In this document: positions 48,065 through 55,790 of the stretch, in pieces | How positions within the stretch are numbered: the stretch's first letter is position 1 | Layout: each line of letters starts with the position of its first letter | IMG/VR virus record: IMGVR_UViG_3300032753_002656 | Location: 1 to 61,171 of that record | DNA: 61,171 nucleotides | Origin: a virus | Reading direction: 5' to 3' (one strand) | Translations under genes and position numbers: made by a program | Notes under the pieces: generated by a model | Database searches by the model: none | The model's input: the letters and a program-made list of their open reading frames with translations, nothing else | What the model was told of the DNA's origin: nothing

Positions 48065-49171
48065 TTATGTATGTTCCAGCTCAAAAAGAAATTCCGTCCC
48101 TTGATCAAGTACCCTGGTATAGCTATTAGATTGAACGAATATTTTGTACTGATTCATCACTTCCGGTAAGCTTAGTGGAGATACCCCGCCCTTAGTTCCA
48201 AAAGGAACACCAAGTTGTTCACGGCACCAATTAGTATCGGCATTTGCTTCGCCTGTTACTTTGTCTACGAAGATCACTTCTTTATTGGCCTGGATAATTT
48301 CGCGGTTTGCTTTTCCGTCTGCCGTTCTTTCAATCAATTGGTAAAAACCTCTGCCTTTTTTGTAGGTAGCTCCTGAATCTTCTACAAATTTTTTGATAAC
48401 CGTTGCCTCAGCAACTGTCATTACCTGAAATTTGGAAAGTAGCTCAATCTTTTCGGCTGATAGGGAAGATGTTCCTGATGTAAGGCCGCGGAGTTTATTG
48501 AACATTGCCTTCAGTGCAATATTGCCGGTGAATGAAGGGTCTGTTTTTTGGTAGTCATCGAGCTGACCAGCTTGTTGATAGGCAATAGCATTAATGTACG
48601 TAACAATGTGTTGGAATTGTGAAAGATCCAATTTTGTACCGCCTGTCATTTTTGATATGCCTTCGTAAAAATATGTGCTGGTCCGATTTCCCATTGCCTG
48701 GACTCCATAAACTGGGATTCCCATCTCATTCAAGGCTTTTGCTTCTTCTTTCCAATCATGGATACAAGTTTGTATAGAGCCGTCGTATTTGGAACGTACC
48801 TGGTATCCCTTATTATGTGGGGTTTCATCCCCAATCATTACGAATGCTCGTTTGTCTGCTTTCCAGGAAAGGTTCCTCGCTGTATGCAATGCCAATTCAT
48901 AGCATTCGGGAGAATCCCCACCGCCACGTGGTGAATCCTGATCTATGAATTTTTTGATCTTTGCTACATCGGATGTAAAATCCATAACCAACATATGATT
49001 AGGAGCATCGCAGTAGTCATTCATTATGATGATGGAAAAACGGATACCCGGCAGGTCCTTAGATAACCGGTCTACCATTTCTTTTGCTTTTGCCCGTACC
49101 TGCATACGGACTGCGGCCATACTGCCAGTATCATCAAAGGATAGGCCTAAATCTATTTGTGGTGTTTCCAT
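48065..49171 (-). CDS. VWA-domain protein (third VWA gene of the window)
   Basis: 368 residues. N-terminal VWA domain: LGLSFDDTGSM (MIDAS D-x-T-G-S, residues 13-17), RFSIIIMNDYCDAPN, GGDSPECYELALHTA and FVMIGDETPHN. C-terminal 170 residues are helical and do not match the MoxR-paired VWA proteins. Codon use is richer in G+C than the neighbours. It is paired with 49186, not with an ATPase, so its role may differ from the 39-44 kb pair. Confidence 0.8.
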   Translation of the reverse strand: METPQIDLGLSFDDTGSMAAVRMQVRAKAKEMVDRLSKDLPGIRFSIIIMNDYCDAPNHMLVMDFTSDVAKIKKFIDQDSPRGGGDSPECYELALHTARNLSWKADKRAFVMIGDETPHNKGYQVRSKYDGSIQTCIHDWKEEAKALNEMGIPVYGVQAMGNRTSTYFYEGISKMTGGTKLDLSQFQHIVTYINAIAYQQAGQLDDYQKTDPSFTGNIALKAMFNKLRGLTSGTSSLSAEKIELLSKFQVMTVAEATVIKKFVEDSGATYKKGRGFYQLIERTADGKANREIIQANKEVIFVDKVTGEANADTNWCREQLGVPFGTKGGVSPLSLPEVMNQYKIFVQSNSYTRVLDQGTEFLFELEHT

Positions 49172-49185
49172 AATAGTCCCCTCCT

Positions 49186-49620
49186 TTACTTTTTGGCAGT
49201 TGCTTTCTTTGCCACCACCTTTTTAGGTGGTACTGCAGCAGAAGCGGCTACGGGTGAAGATTTAGTTGATGTCATTTCATCGCCGCGGCTGACCAGCTCA
49301 TTAAGTAAGTCCTGAATAACATGGTCATTCATGAGACCGGCATATTTGGCCAAAAATTCCGTATTTGTTTCTTTGGCAGCAAATATATTGCTCATATAGT
49401 TTTTGGTATTTAACAGCAAAGCCCGGCGGATATGATGCGAATGCATGTCCTGAATTTTGATCAGACCGTCTGTTTTTGAATTATAATACCCCCGCGGCGT
49501 TAGAGAAAGACCGGTTAAAGCAAGACCCAATGTTTTGGCGACTGCTTGTAGTTCTTCAATGGTTCCAGTAAATTCCCGGCCATTTGAAAATTTGTGCGTT
49601 AAAACCTTTGTTGTGTCCAT
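49186..49620 (-). CDS. Hypothetical protein with Lys/Ala-rich tail
   Basis: 144 residues. Helical core with TIEELQAVAKTLGLALTGLS and a tail of AAVPPKKVVAKKATAKK, as in histone-like or nucleic-acid-binding proteins. G+C-richer than its neighbours. Two-gene unit with the VWA protein, read from the promoter at 49646. Function unknown. Confidence 0.55.
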   Translation of the reverse strand: MDTTKVLTHKFSNGREFTGTIEELQAVAKTLGLALTGLSLTPRGYYNSKTDGLIKIQDMHSHHIRRALLLNTKNYMSNIFAAKETNTEFLAKYAGLMNDHVIQDLLNELVSRGDEMTSTKSSPVAASAAVPPKKVVAKKATAKK

Positions 49621-49645
49621 AAAAAATTAATGATTTTTTGTGAAT

Positions 49646-49668
49646 ACAAATGTAAATAAAAGTTTCAA
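49646..49668 (-). promoter_or_regulatory. Putative promoter with distal TTTAAC
   Basis: Minus-strand GAAAC, 7 nt, TACATTTGT; TTTAAC at 49687-49692, exactly 20 nt before GAAAC. One of the best examples. Confidence 0.7.
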
Positions 49669-49705
49669 AATAAAAAAATACTAATTGTTAAAGAAAATAT
49701 AAAAT

Positions 49706-50008
49706 TTAAAAATTTTCAATGGACCTTTTTAGCCTCTGCGATATTGTTTCACCATTCCCACGAACTTTATTTGCTGTTCTTTGGTCTTTTGCCATAGCAT
49801 CTAATGGAACTTTATTTAAAAGAGCCCACATTTTTTCTACCTGTGAGGTTTCATCCCTAGAAACTAAAGAATTTGGTGAATTAATTTTCTCTTTATATGC
49901 CATTAAAAATTCGATTATTTTATCGACACGGGGATTCATTAAATCCTCTATTGGTCCACCAAAAAATTCGTTAAGTTTATGCTCTTTAAAGGTCTTTATT
50001 GTTTTCAT
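49706..50008 (-). CDS. Hypothetical protein with capsid-targeting-like N-terminus
   Basis: 100 residues. MKTIKTFKEHKLNEFFGG matches the M-x-x-I-K-x-F leader with L-N-E as possible cleavage site. Helical, basic remainder (AMAKDQRTANKVRGNGETISQRLKR). If the leader is cleaved, an 86-residue basic protein would remain, suitable for packaging with DNA (inference). Confidence 0.55.
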   Translation of the reverse strand: MKTIKTFKEHKLNEFFGGPIEDLMNPRVDKIIEFLMAYKEKINSPNSLVSRDETSQVEKMWALLNKVPLDAMAKDQRTANKVRGNGETISQRLKRSIENF

Positions 50009-50015
50009 TGAATTT

Positions 50016-50531
50016 TTATTTTATTACTCCGCCGCCATTACCAGTTCTTGGCTTAATTATATTGGTTGTTTCTGGTGTATTATAAGTAACCCTTGTTTGG
50101 TCATTACCATAATTCATAATTGCTTTATCTATTAAATGTACTTCTGCGAAGTAATATAGATTAGAAATTGGAGTATCTAAAACTTTTCTATTTCCTATTG
50201 AATCCTCTATAAAGGAAATAGTAGATTCTTTTGCTCTTTCCATATCATCGAATATAACCAAAGTTTTCTCCGTTGGTTCTTCCTGCAAAAATCTAGAAAA
50301 ACTTTTTCCCTTATCATCAATAGATTCAGCACTCATTACTATAACATGAAGACCTAATTTTTTAGCAATCATCTTCATGTGGGAAATAGTTCCTAAAGAT
50401 AATTGTTTTTCGACATATAAAGGCTTCTCTTGTTTTTTGCTAATAGCATCCTTAAGCATGGCTTCAAATGTACCAGGATCAAAGAGAGTATTTTCAACTA
50501 TAAAGCGACCAAAATTTTTAATAGGTTTCAT
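50016..50531 (-). CDS. Hypothetical protein with capsid-targeting-like N-terminus
   Basis: 171 residues. MKPIKNFGRFIVENTLF is the leader type (cut after I-V-E would remove 13 residues). The central part has a Rossmann-like pattern, LGLHVIVMSAE and KTLVIFDDMERAKE (a Walker-B-like LVIFDD), but no Walker A. The start overlaps the D-I codons of the upstream gene region via the GATATATAA element. Confidence 0.55.
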   Translation of the reverse strand: MKPIKNFGRFIVENTLFDPGTFEAMLKDAISKKQEKPLYVEKQLSLGTISHMKMIAKKLGLHVIVMSAESIDDKGKSFSRFLQEEPTEKTLVIFDDMERAKESTISFIEDSIGNRKVLDTPISNLYYFAEVHLIDKAIMNYGNDQTRVTYNTPETTNIIKPRTGNGGGVIK

Positions 50532-50535
50532 TTGT

Positions 50536-50544
50536 TTATATATC
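50536..50544 (-). promoter_or_regulatory. GATATATAA element 4 nt before a start codon
   Basis: Minus-strand GATATATAA, 4 nt before the ATG at 50531. It also encodes the last codons D-I and stop of the upstream gene. Confidence 0.4.
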
Positions 50545-51591
50545 CTTCATAACCCCCATATCCTTAGCGTATTGAATTGTACTAGCTAATTCTTCAGATA
50601 TACCGGCAGCACATAGAATTTTTTCCCTGTGAGAAGAAGGAATTTTATCGATAATGGTGGGGTTCATAGAAACAAATGCGGCTATCTGATTTATCCAATC
50701 TTGATCAGATGGATTAGAAAACATGGAAACTAATAGCTTTGCAATGGGATTCTTCTCATATTCCTCGTCAGTAATAATATAGTTTTCTTTAATCCCCTTT
50801 ATTATAAGTTTTATAATTTTCTTTTCTGCTTCTTCCTTTGTATTAGCACCAACAACAATAGACAAGCCCCCAGTACTAATAGATTTATTAATACTTGGCG
50901 AACTTTTTATGCTTATTTGTAAGTTGTTGCGTAGCATTGCCATTTTTTTATACCAATCTTCCTTTGGAAGGTAGTCACCAAGAAAATTTTCCCAAAAACT
51001 ATATTGTGGGTTTTCATGATTGATTGGTATAAGATATCCTAAGGAAAATGTTGGCCTAAGATTTCCATCATTAACTATTCTTTTTTTGATCCCTAAAAAA
51101 GTAAATACTTCCGTCCATTTAGGATCTGTGAAAAGAGAATTTGTATTATGAATGTAATATCCTCTTCCTATAGATTCCATATACATAACAATTATATCAT
51201 CAATAGAAAATTCCTTACCTTTTGCAGGACAATTTTGGTCTTCTAACCATTTTTTTAGATCATTTCTTTTTACGTCTAATGGAGTTCTTTTTAAGATGCC
51301 TTTAATCCAAACATCTCCCAGCATTTCTTCCATTGTTGAATACCAGGTTTCTGAAAATGGTCTTCCATCACTTAGTGATGTGTAATACCATCTTCCATCA
51401 GGTAATTTTTTTAGAAAAGCATTACTCCCCACATCAATATAGAACCTTCCTGTAGATTTTAATAGGTAGCCATCCTCTAATTTCCTTCGGTATAGAATTG
51501 CACGGAGGTCTCTTCCTTTTTTTGTTGTCATTAATGCTTCCCTGAGTTCCTTATATTCAGGAAACATCTCATAAGGATCTTTTTTTGCCAT
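50536..51591 (-). CDS. Hypothetical protein
   Basis: 351 residues, mixed alpha/beta, basic N-terminal third (TTKKGRDLRAILYRRKLEDGYLL) and a GRWYYTSLSDGRPFSETWY segment. The central NLRPTFSLGYLIPINHEN and a charged helical end are the only other features. No family recognised. Its start overlaps the HNH gene stop by 1 nt. Confidence 0.55.
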   Translation of the reverse strand: MAKKDPYEMFPEYKELREALMTTKKGRDLRAILYRRKLEDGYLLKSTGRFYIDVGSNAFLKKLPDGRWYYTSLSDGRPFSETWYSTMEEMLGDVWIKGILKRTPLDVKRNDLKKWLEDQNCPAKGKEFSIDDIIVMYMESIGRGYYIHNTNSLFTDPKWTEVFTFLGIKKRIVNDGNLRPTFSLGYLIPINHENPQYSFWENFLGDYLPKEDWYKKMAMLRNNLQISIKSSPSINKSISTGGLSIVVGANTKEEAEKKIIKLIIKGIKENYIITDEEYEKNPIAKLLVSMFSNPSDQDWINQIAAFVSMNPTIIDKIPSSHREKILCAAGISEELASTIQYAKDMGVMKDI

Positions 51592-51905
51592 TATTGTAAA
51601 TTTTCTGAATCTGAATAGGCTTTCTTGTAAGAAGACCCGATTTTTGTATAAAGTTCATCTGGACTAAATCCAGGTAGTGAATTTCCAGTTATGTGGAATT
51701 GTTCAGAATCCCAATGGTGTTTAGAACACACAGTAATGCCATTAGAGGGTGCAAAGCCACCATTTGGCATCTCACTCCTATCAGTAATATGGTGTACATC
51801 TAAATTCTCGGTAACGTGACAAAAAACACACTTATTGCCATCCCTTTTAAGGCAACTTTGATTAAATATTACTTTCCAACGTTTCTGGTCCTGTTTGTTT
51901 CCCAT
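51591..51905 (-). CDS. HNH endonuclease
   Basis: 104 residues. KRDGNKCVFCHVTENLDVHHITDR, then NGITVCSKHHWDSEQFH: the CxxC / D-x-H-H / C-x-x-H-H layout of small HNH nucleases. A compact HNH enzyme near the packaging ATPase is common in phages; this one lies 4 kb away. The 3' neighbour overlaps by 44 nt. Confidence 0.85.
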   Translation of the reverse strand: MGNKQDQKRWKVIFNQSCLKRDGNKCVFCHVTENLDVHHITDRSEMPNGGFAPSNGITVCSKHHWDSEQFHITGNSLPGFSPDELYTKIGSSYKKAYSDSENLQ

Positions 51906-52836
51906 TATTTGGAGTTTTCTTGTGATGATGTTTGTGTCTTTCCTCGAACTTATCGATAGAGGAAGATATTTCTACACATAATTCGTAAATTGTTAAAATT
52001 AATGCCACATGACTAATAAATTCAATTATCAATGCGACAAAAGGAATTGTAAAAAATTCAATAGCTTTAACTATTCCAGCAGTAATTAATGATTCCGTGC
52101 CATGTTCTAGATATAGACCTATAATAGAAGCCATAACTGGTAAAACAAAGGAAGGGCCCCCTAATTTTGTAGTTATCCAAGAGAGTAGAGCTATTAATTT
52201 ATCTACTCCTTTAGAAGCAATTTCATGGATTTCTGTTAACCAAACAAAAGGTGGTTTTTCAGTTACCGTAATAACAACCTTATCAACAGACTCAACATTT
52301 AATGCTTCGTTTACCAATGATTCGGTAACACTTTTACTAAGAAAATGACTGCGTAAAGAATGAACTATATTGTTTATAAAACCAGCAAAAAAATCATTAG
52401 TATAGAAATTAAATACATTTTTACAGGTCCTAAGATCATTGACAAAAGCTATCCGATCTGCATTAATCTTTTCCTTAATTAAGTCTTCAATTTTTTTATC
52501 CTTTAGAAGTTTCTTTTTTATATTACTTCTTGCACTAGAGAAATATGTTGATAAATATTTAGTTAGATCGTTTTTAATTTTAGATAGGAAATCACTAATG
52601 TTTTTAGATATCCTAATGATACTATCTAAAACCTTCTTACCCCTTGTATTTATTCTATCAATAAAACTTTCGTTGATGTTATACTCGTTTAATTCATTAA
52701 TAGAAAGGTATTCTTTATCTCTTATTGGTAATGCTAAATACAAAGCTTCCCTCATTTTAATTTCAAAATTATCATTCTCGTCAAGGTATTCGCTAAAGTA
52801 TTTTATTCTTTCCATTTGTCTAATTGCCTTTTTCAT
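51862..52836 (-). CDS. Large membrane-containing protein with capsid-targeting-like N-terminus
   Basis: 324 residues from the first ATG; the internal ATG at 52815 gives MERIKYFSEYLDEND, which aligns best with the other leaders and may be the real start. Further L/I-x-E sites (INELNE, INESF, VNEALN) lie in the first half. Two or three TM segments follow residue 200 (LPVMASIIGLYL, FTIPFVALIIEFISHVALILTIY). A packaged and processed internal protein with membrane segments is the best guess, possibly ejected at infection. Confidence 0.6.
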   Translation of the reverse strand: MKKAIRQMERIKYFSEYLDENDNFEIKMREALYLALPIRDKEYLSINELNEYNINESFIDRINTRGKKVLDSIIRISKNISDFLSKIKNDLTKYLSTYFSSARSNIKKKLLKDKKIEDLIKEKINADRIAFVNDLRTCKNVFNFYTNDFFAGFINNIVHSLRSHFLSKSVTESLVNEALNVESVDKVVITVTEKPPFVWLTEIHEIASKGVDKLIALLSWITTKLGGPSFVLPVMASIIGLYLEHGTESLITAGIVKAIEFFTIPFVALIIEFISHVALILTIYELCVEISSSIDKFEERHKHHHKKTPNNGKQTGPETLESNI

Positions 52837-52853
52837 ATATATTCAAATGGCAA

Positions 52854-53153
52854 TTACTTAATTCTTATAAAAATTGGATCCTCATTTAGCCTTTCAATTA
52901 ATAAGGATTTACTCCAATAAAATTTAGGAGAGGATCCAGCATCCCATAATTTTATAATCCAATTATCCCCTCCCCCTGAAGATCCAACTTTTATATAAAA
53001 TCCATTTTGACCTTGATAAAGATCTGTATCAGAATCTATACATTTATAGCCTTCATTAAAAAGTAAACTATAAAGTTCCTGAAATCTTGGATTACCTATA
53101 TTTGATATAGGGCATTTAAAGAAAGTTGAGTTATAGAATCTTGGCTCTCTCAT
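52854..53153 (-). CDS. Hypothetical protein ending in F-I-R-I-K
   Basis: 99 residues. GFYIKVGSSGGGDNWIIKLW and the tail DPIFIRIK, similar to the tails of the 4-8 kb array, though the N-terminus lacks the G-x-x-N-G motif. Directly upstream lies a short relic ending PPFNRIK. Probably a distant relative of the array family. Confidence 0.5.
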   Translation of the reverse strand: MREPRFYNSTFFKCPISNIGNPRFQELYSLLFNEGYKCIDSDTDLYQGQNGFYIKVGSSGGGDNWIIKLWDAGSSPKFYWSKSLLIERLNEDPIFIRIK

Positions 53154-53201
53154 TTATTTAATTCTATTAAAAGGTGGCATTTTGATAAATGTAAATTTTA
53201 T
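53154..53201 (-). pseudogene. C-terminal relic of an R-I-K protein
   Basis: After an in-frame TGA the minus strand reads IKFTFIKMPPFNRIK and stops at TAA (53154-53156), directly before the ATG of the 52854 gene. Only the tail of the family is left. It suggests that a second copy of the array family once stood here. Confidence 0.45.
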
Positions 53202-53845
53202 TCACCCGTATAAAGTGTTGCCCTTTTCCATGTTTTTGTCCAATGGTCCGATGTAGTGACGTGATTTGGACGAACCCATTTTAATACACATTCACCAAAA
53301 TCAGCATCAGGAAAACCTGCCTCTGTTCTAAATACAACACCCTCTCTTTTTCCTCCTAATGCGGATGGTTCCTTTGCTAATTTTTCTACCAATTCCTTTA
53401 ATTCTTTCTCACTATTAACTACTCCCCTAAATAAAACAGGAACAGTTATTAAATCGAATAAGAAAGCGTATTCTTCCACTTCTGGCCAGGAAAGCCAATT
53501 CATTTCTTCTCTAACTCCAAACATATAGAAGTAAGACCGTAATCTTTCATATTCGATACTATGAATACCCTCCATATTTTCTCCAAAAATATGAACACCC
53601 TCTGGTATTTGATGTCCAATCTTGGCATGAAGATCCCTAACTGCTCTAGACCAAGGAGATATAGTAAATGCTGCGTGACTACGAGCATATACACCGGGTT
53701 TTGTTTCCGATGTATTTTCACCATCAAGTTTTTCTGTTCCGATTATTGGAATTCCAATTAACCTATTCACAGAAGGAGCTATCCTGTCATCAGAAGTCGC
53801 ACCTGGCGAAAACGGAAAATGGTAAGTCCTCGGGAATTTACTCAT
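53198..53845 (-). CDS. RNA ligase, T4 Rnl2-like
   Basis: 215 residues from the ATG at 53845 (a TTG at 53863 lies in the promoter). Nucleotidyltransferase motifs in order: GTEKLDGENT (motif I, K39-L-D-G), HIFGENMEGIHSIEY (motif III area), KREGVVFR (motif IV) and VLKWVRPNHV (motif V). Shorter than T4 Rnl2 (334 residues), so the C-terminal domain is small. Seals 3'-OH/5'-P RNA ends; works with the kinase/phosphatase at 45989. First gene after the promoter at 53860. Confidence 0.88.
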   Translation of the reverse strand: MSKFPRTYHFPFSPGATSDDRIAPSVNRLIGIPIIGTEKLDGENTSETKPGVYARSHAAFTISPWSRAVRDLHAKIGHQIPEGVHIFGENMEGIHSIEYERLRSYFYMFGVREEMNWLSWPEVEEYAFLFDLITVPVLFRGVVNSEKELKELVEKLAKEPSALGGKREGVVFRTEAGFPDADFGECVLKWVRPNHVTTSDHWTKTWKRATLYTGE

Positions 53846-53859
53846 TAAAATTAATTTTA

Positions 53860-53882
53860 GCAAAAATAATGAAAAGTTTCTG
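53860..53882 (-). promoter_or_regulatory. Putative promoter (GAAAC-N7-TATTTTTG)
   Basis: Minus-strand GAAAC, 7 nt, TATTTTTGC, 14 nt before the RNA ligase start. Perfect pentamer and -7 box; no distal TTTAAC at 20 nt. Confidence 0.65.
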
Positions 53883-53931
53883 AATTAATGAATAAATTTT
53901 AATCTAATATGATATATTCCCGTGTATTTTT

Positions 53932-53944
53932 AGATATATAAATA
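53932..53944 (+). promoter_or_regulatory. AGATATATAAATA element upstream of the GIY-YIG gene
   Basis: AGATATATAAATA, 10 nt before the ATG at 53955. Contains TATAAATA, the consensus core of T4 late promoters, with more room than the 3-nt examples. A late promoter is possible here. Confidence 0.45.
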
Positions 53945-53954
53945 AAACCAAATT

Positions 53955-54878
53955 ATGACAGGAATAATATACAAAATTACTTCGCCAAGTAACAAAGTCT
54001 ATATAGGACAAACCACTGAAATAAGTATAGAGAGAAGATACAAGGGTGGGGTTGATAGGAATCAAAGAAAGTTATATAATTCTGTAAATAAGTATGGATG
54101 GGATTCACACATAAAGGAAATAATTGAATCAATTGAATTCACAGATATAAAAGAATTAGATACAAGGGAAACTTATTGGATTAGATTTTATAATTCAATC
54201 ATAGAGGGATTAAATTGCAGGGAGGGAGGAAATAATGGGTTTCTATCGGAGGAATCCAAATTGAGAATATCTAATAGTGTTAAGGAGTATATAAAAAATA
54301 ATGGGATTTTTTGGGAAGGTAGAAAACATACACAACATTCATTAGATCTAATATCAAAAAATAGGGCCGGTAAATTAAAGGGGAAAGACCATTTTTATTA
54401 TGGTAAAAAAAGAACAGAAGAAGTAAAGGAAAAACTTAGTAAAGCTCTTAGCGGAGAGAAAAACCCAAATTTTGGAAAACCCCGAAATATAGAGACCAAA
54501 AATAAGATAGGAAAAGCTAATGCAGGGATTAATAATGGTATGTATGGTAAAAAATTTAAAAGAACAGAGGATCAAATTAATAACCTTAGCCAAGGACTTT
54601 TAAATTCCAATAAATTAAAAGAATCCAGAAATACTAAAGAATATAAGGAAAAGCTATCTAAACATTTTTCTAAACCCGTTTTATTATTAGATATGGAATT
54701 TAATATAATCCAGGAATTTATAAATGCAGAAGCATGTGCAATTTTTTTAGGATACAAAAAATCAAATATACATCATGCTATAAAGGATTTAAGAAAAACT
54801 GGTAAAGGTGTTAAATATTGGGTAATCTCCAAAGATAACTATTTAATATCAATAGAAAAAATTAAATCTAAGAATTAG
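53955..54878 (+). CDS. GIY-YIG homing endonuclease with NUMOD3-type repeats
   Basis: 307 residues. GIIYKITSPSNKVYIGQT is the GIY-YIG motif (G-I-I-Y ... V-Y-I-G), with a conserved R in ERRYKGG and E in TRETYWIRFYN. Several NUMOD3-like units follow (GRKHTQHSLDLI, GKDHFYYGKKRTEE, GEKNPNFGKPRN, GMYGKKFKRTED). C-terminal FINAEACAIFLGYKKSNIHHAIK is a NUMOD1-like helix-turn-helix. Free-standing homing nuclease, inserted on the plus strand. Confidence 0.9.
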   Translation: MTGIIYKITSPSNKVYIGQTTEISIERRYKGGVDRNQRKLYNSVNKYGWDSHIKEIIESIEFTDIKELDTRETYWIRFYNSIIEGLNCREGGNNGFLSEESKLRISNSVKEYIKNNGIFWEGRKHTQHSLDLISKNRAGKLKGKDHFYYGKKRTEEVKEKLSKALSGEKNPNFGKPRNIETKNKIGKANAGINNGMYGKKFKRTEDQINNLSQGLLNSNKLKESRNTKEYKEKLSKHFSKPVLLLDMEFNIIQEFINAEACAIFLGYKKSNIHHAIKDLRKTGKGVKYWVISKDNYLISIEKIKSKN

Positions 54879-54915
54879 TATTAGTTTTACGTATAAATGA
54901 ACTAGAACATCATAA

Positions 54916-55284
54916 TTAGGAGAGAAAAATATTTGCTGTATATGGTTCAGTAGTAATTCTTTGAATAGGATTTCCCCAATGAGTAGTTCCATAAAAAATA
55001 ACTTTAATATACTTATCTGTTGTGTTAATCATATCAATTTTCTTTTCTAAAACTCCCTCAATTTCTACAGTTAAAATACCAGTATAAGACTTTTCTGTGT
55101 TATTTTTATCAACAAACTTTAATATTATTTGTTGGTTTTCATATTGCTTGTATACACAAGCAGGAGAAGGATAGCTAATAAATAAATTATTAGCTTCCGG
55201 ATAAAAAATGATCCTGTTTTGTTTTTCTTCTATCAATATATTATGATTTATATCTAAAATAACAATTTCTACCAATTCTTTCAT
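54916..55284 (-). CDS. Hypothetical protein
   Basis: 122 residues from the ATG at 55284; an earlier in-frame codon at 55353 would place the promoter inside the gene. Beta-rich, starting MKELVEIVILDINHNILIEE, ending HWGNPIQRITTEPYTANIFLS. Single-gene transcript from 55296. Not recognised. Confidence 0.55.
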   Translation of the reverse strand: MKELVEIVILDINHNILIEEKQNRIIFYPEANNLFISYPSPACVYKQYENQQIILKFVDKNNTEKSYTGILTVEIEGVLEKKIDMINTTDKYIKVIFYGTTHWGNPIQRITTEPYTANIFLS

Positions 55285-55295
55285 AAAGATTATAT

Positions 55296-55318
55296 ACAAA
55301 TGTAATGAAAAGTTTCTG
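55296..55318 (-). promoter_or_regulatory. Putative promoter (GAAAC-N7-TACATTTG), best consensus copy
   Basis: Minus-strand GAAAC, 7 nt, TACATTTGTA. It matches the deduced consensus at every position and lies 11 nt before the ATG at 55284. Confidence 0.7.
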
Positions 55319-55390
55319 TAATAAAAAATATTTTTTTGATATATATGAAACAAACAATATTTTTTCCGCTATAGAGAAAAAAATATAACT

Positions 55391-55789
55391 ATGCTAAATA
55401 TAGAAAAATTAGAGCCATATTATAGTAACCAATTTGAAATTGAATTTTTTGGTGGATATCAGTTATTAACTGAACAAGTAATCTCTTATAAAATAGAAGA
55501 TAGAATTATTTGGATTGATCTAGGAGTTAGTCAAGGAAAATTCATTGAAAATTATGAGGGATTAAAATCTACTAATGAGATTAGAATTAAACATTTTGAT
55601 CGGGTAGGTAATGTTTATCTTGAATTGCAGGGACTCGTAGATTTCATTAACACTAGTGGTTTTGGTGGTAATTATAATGAAACGAATTGTATGGAAATGA
55701 AAGTTTCGTATGTATTTAAAGGTTTAAGTGTAACAGAAGACGGAAGATATGGTGAATTTGGGCACCCCCAAACAATAAAATTATTTTAA
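55391..55789 (+). CDS. Hypothetical protein upstream of the packaging ATPase
   Basis: 132 residues. LEPYYSNQFEIEFFGGYQLLTEQVISYKIE is a strand-rich start reminiscent of tail-tube or baseplate small proteins, but no specific motif supports this. Ends 1 nt before the terminase-like gene and is probably co-translated with it. Role unknown. Confidence 0.55.
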   Translation: MLNIEKLEPYYSNQFEIEFFGGYQLLTEQVISYKIEDRIIWIDLGVSQGKFIENYEGLKSTNEIRIKHFDRVGNVYLELQGLVDFINTSGFGGNYNETNCMEMKVSYVFKGLSVTEDGRYGEFGHPQTIKLF

Positions 55790-55790
55790 T

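Noticed and set aside
52439-52861. 140-codon plus-strand frame with membrane-like sequence
   Set aside because: Antisense to the membrane-containing protein with the capsid-targeting-like leader; hydrophobicity is a by-product of the opposite AT-rich codons.
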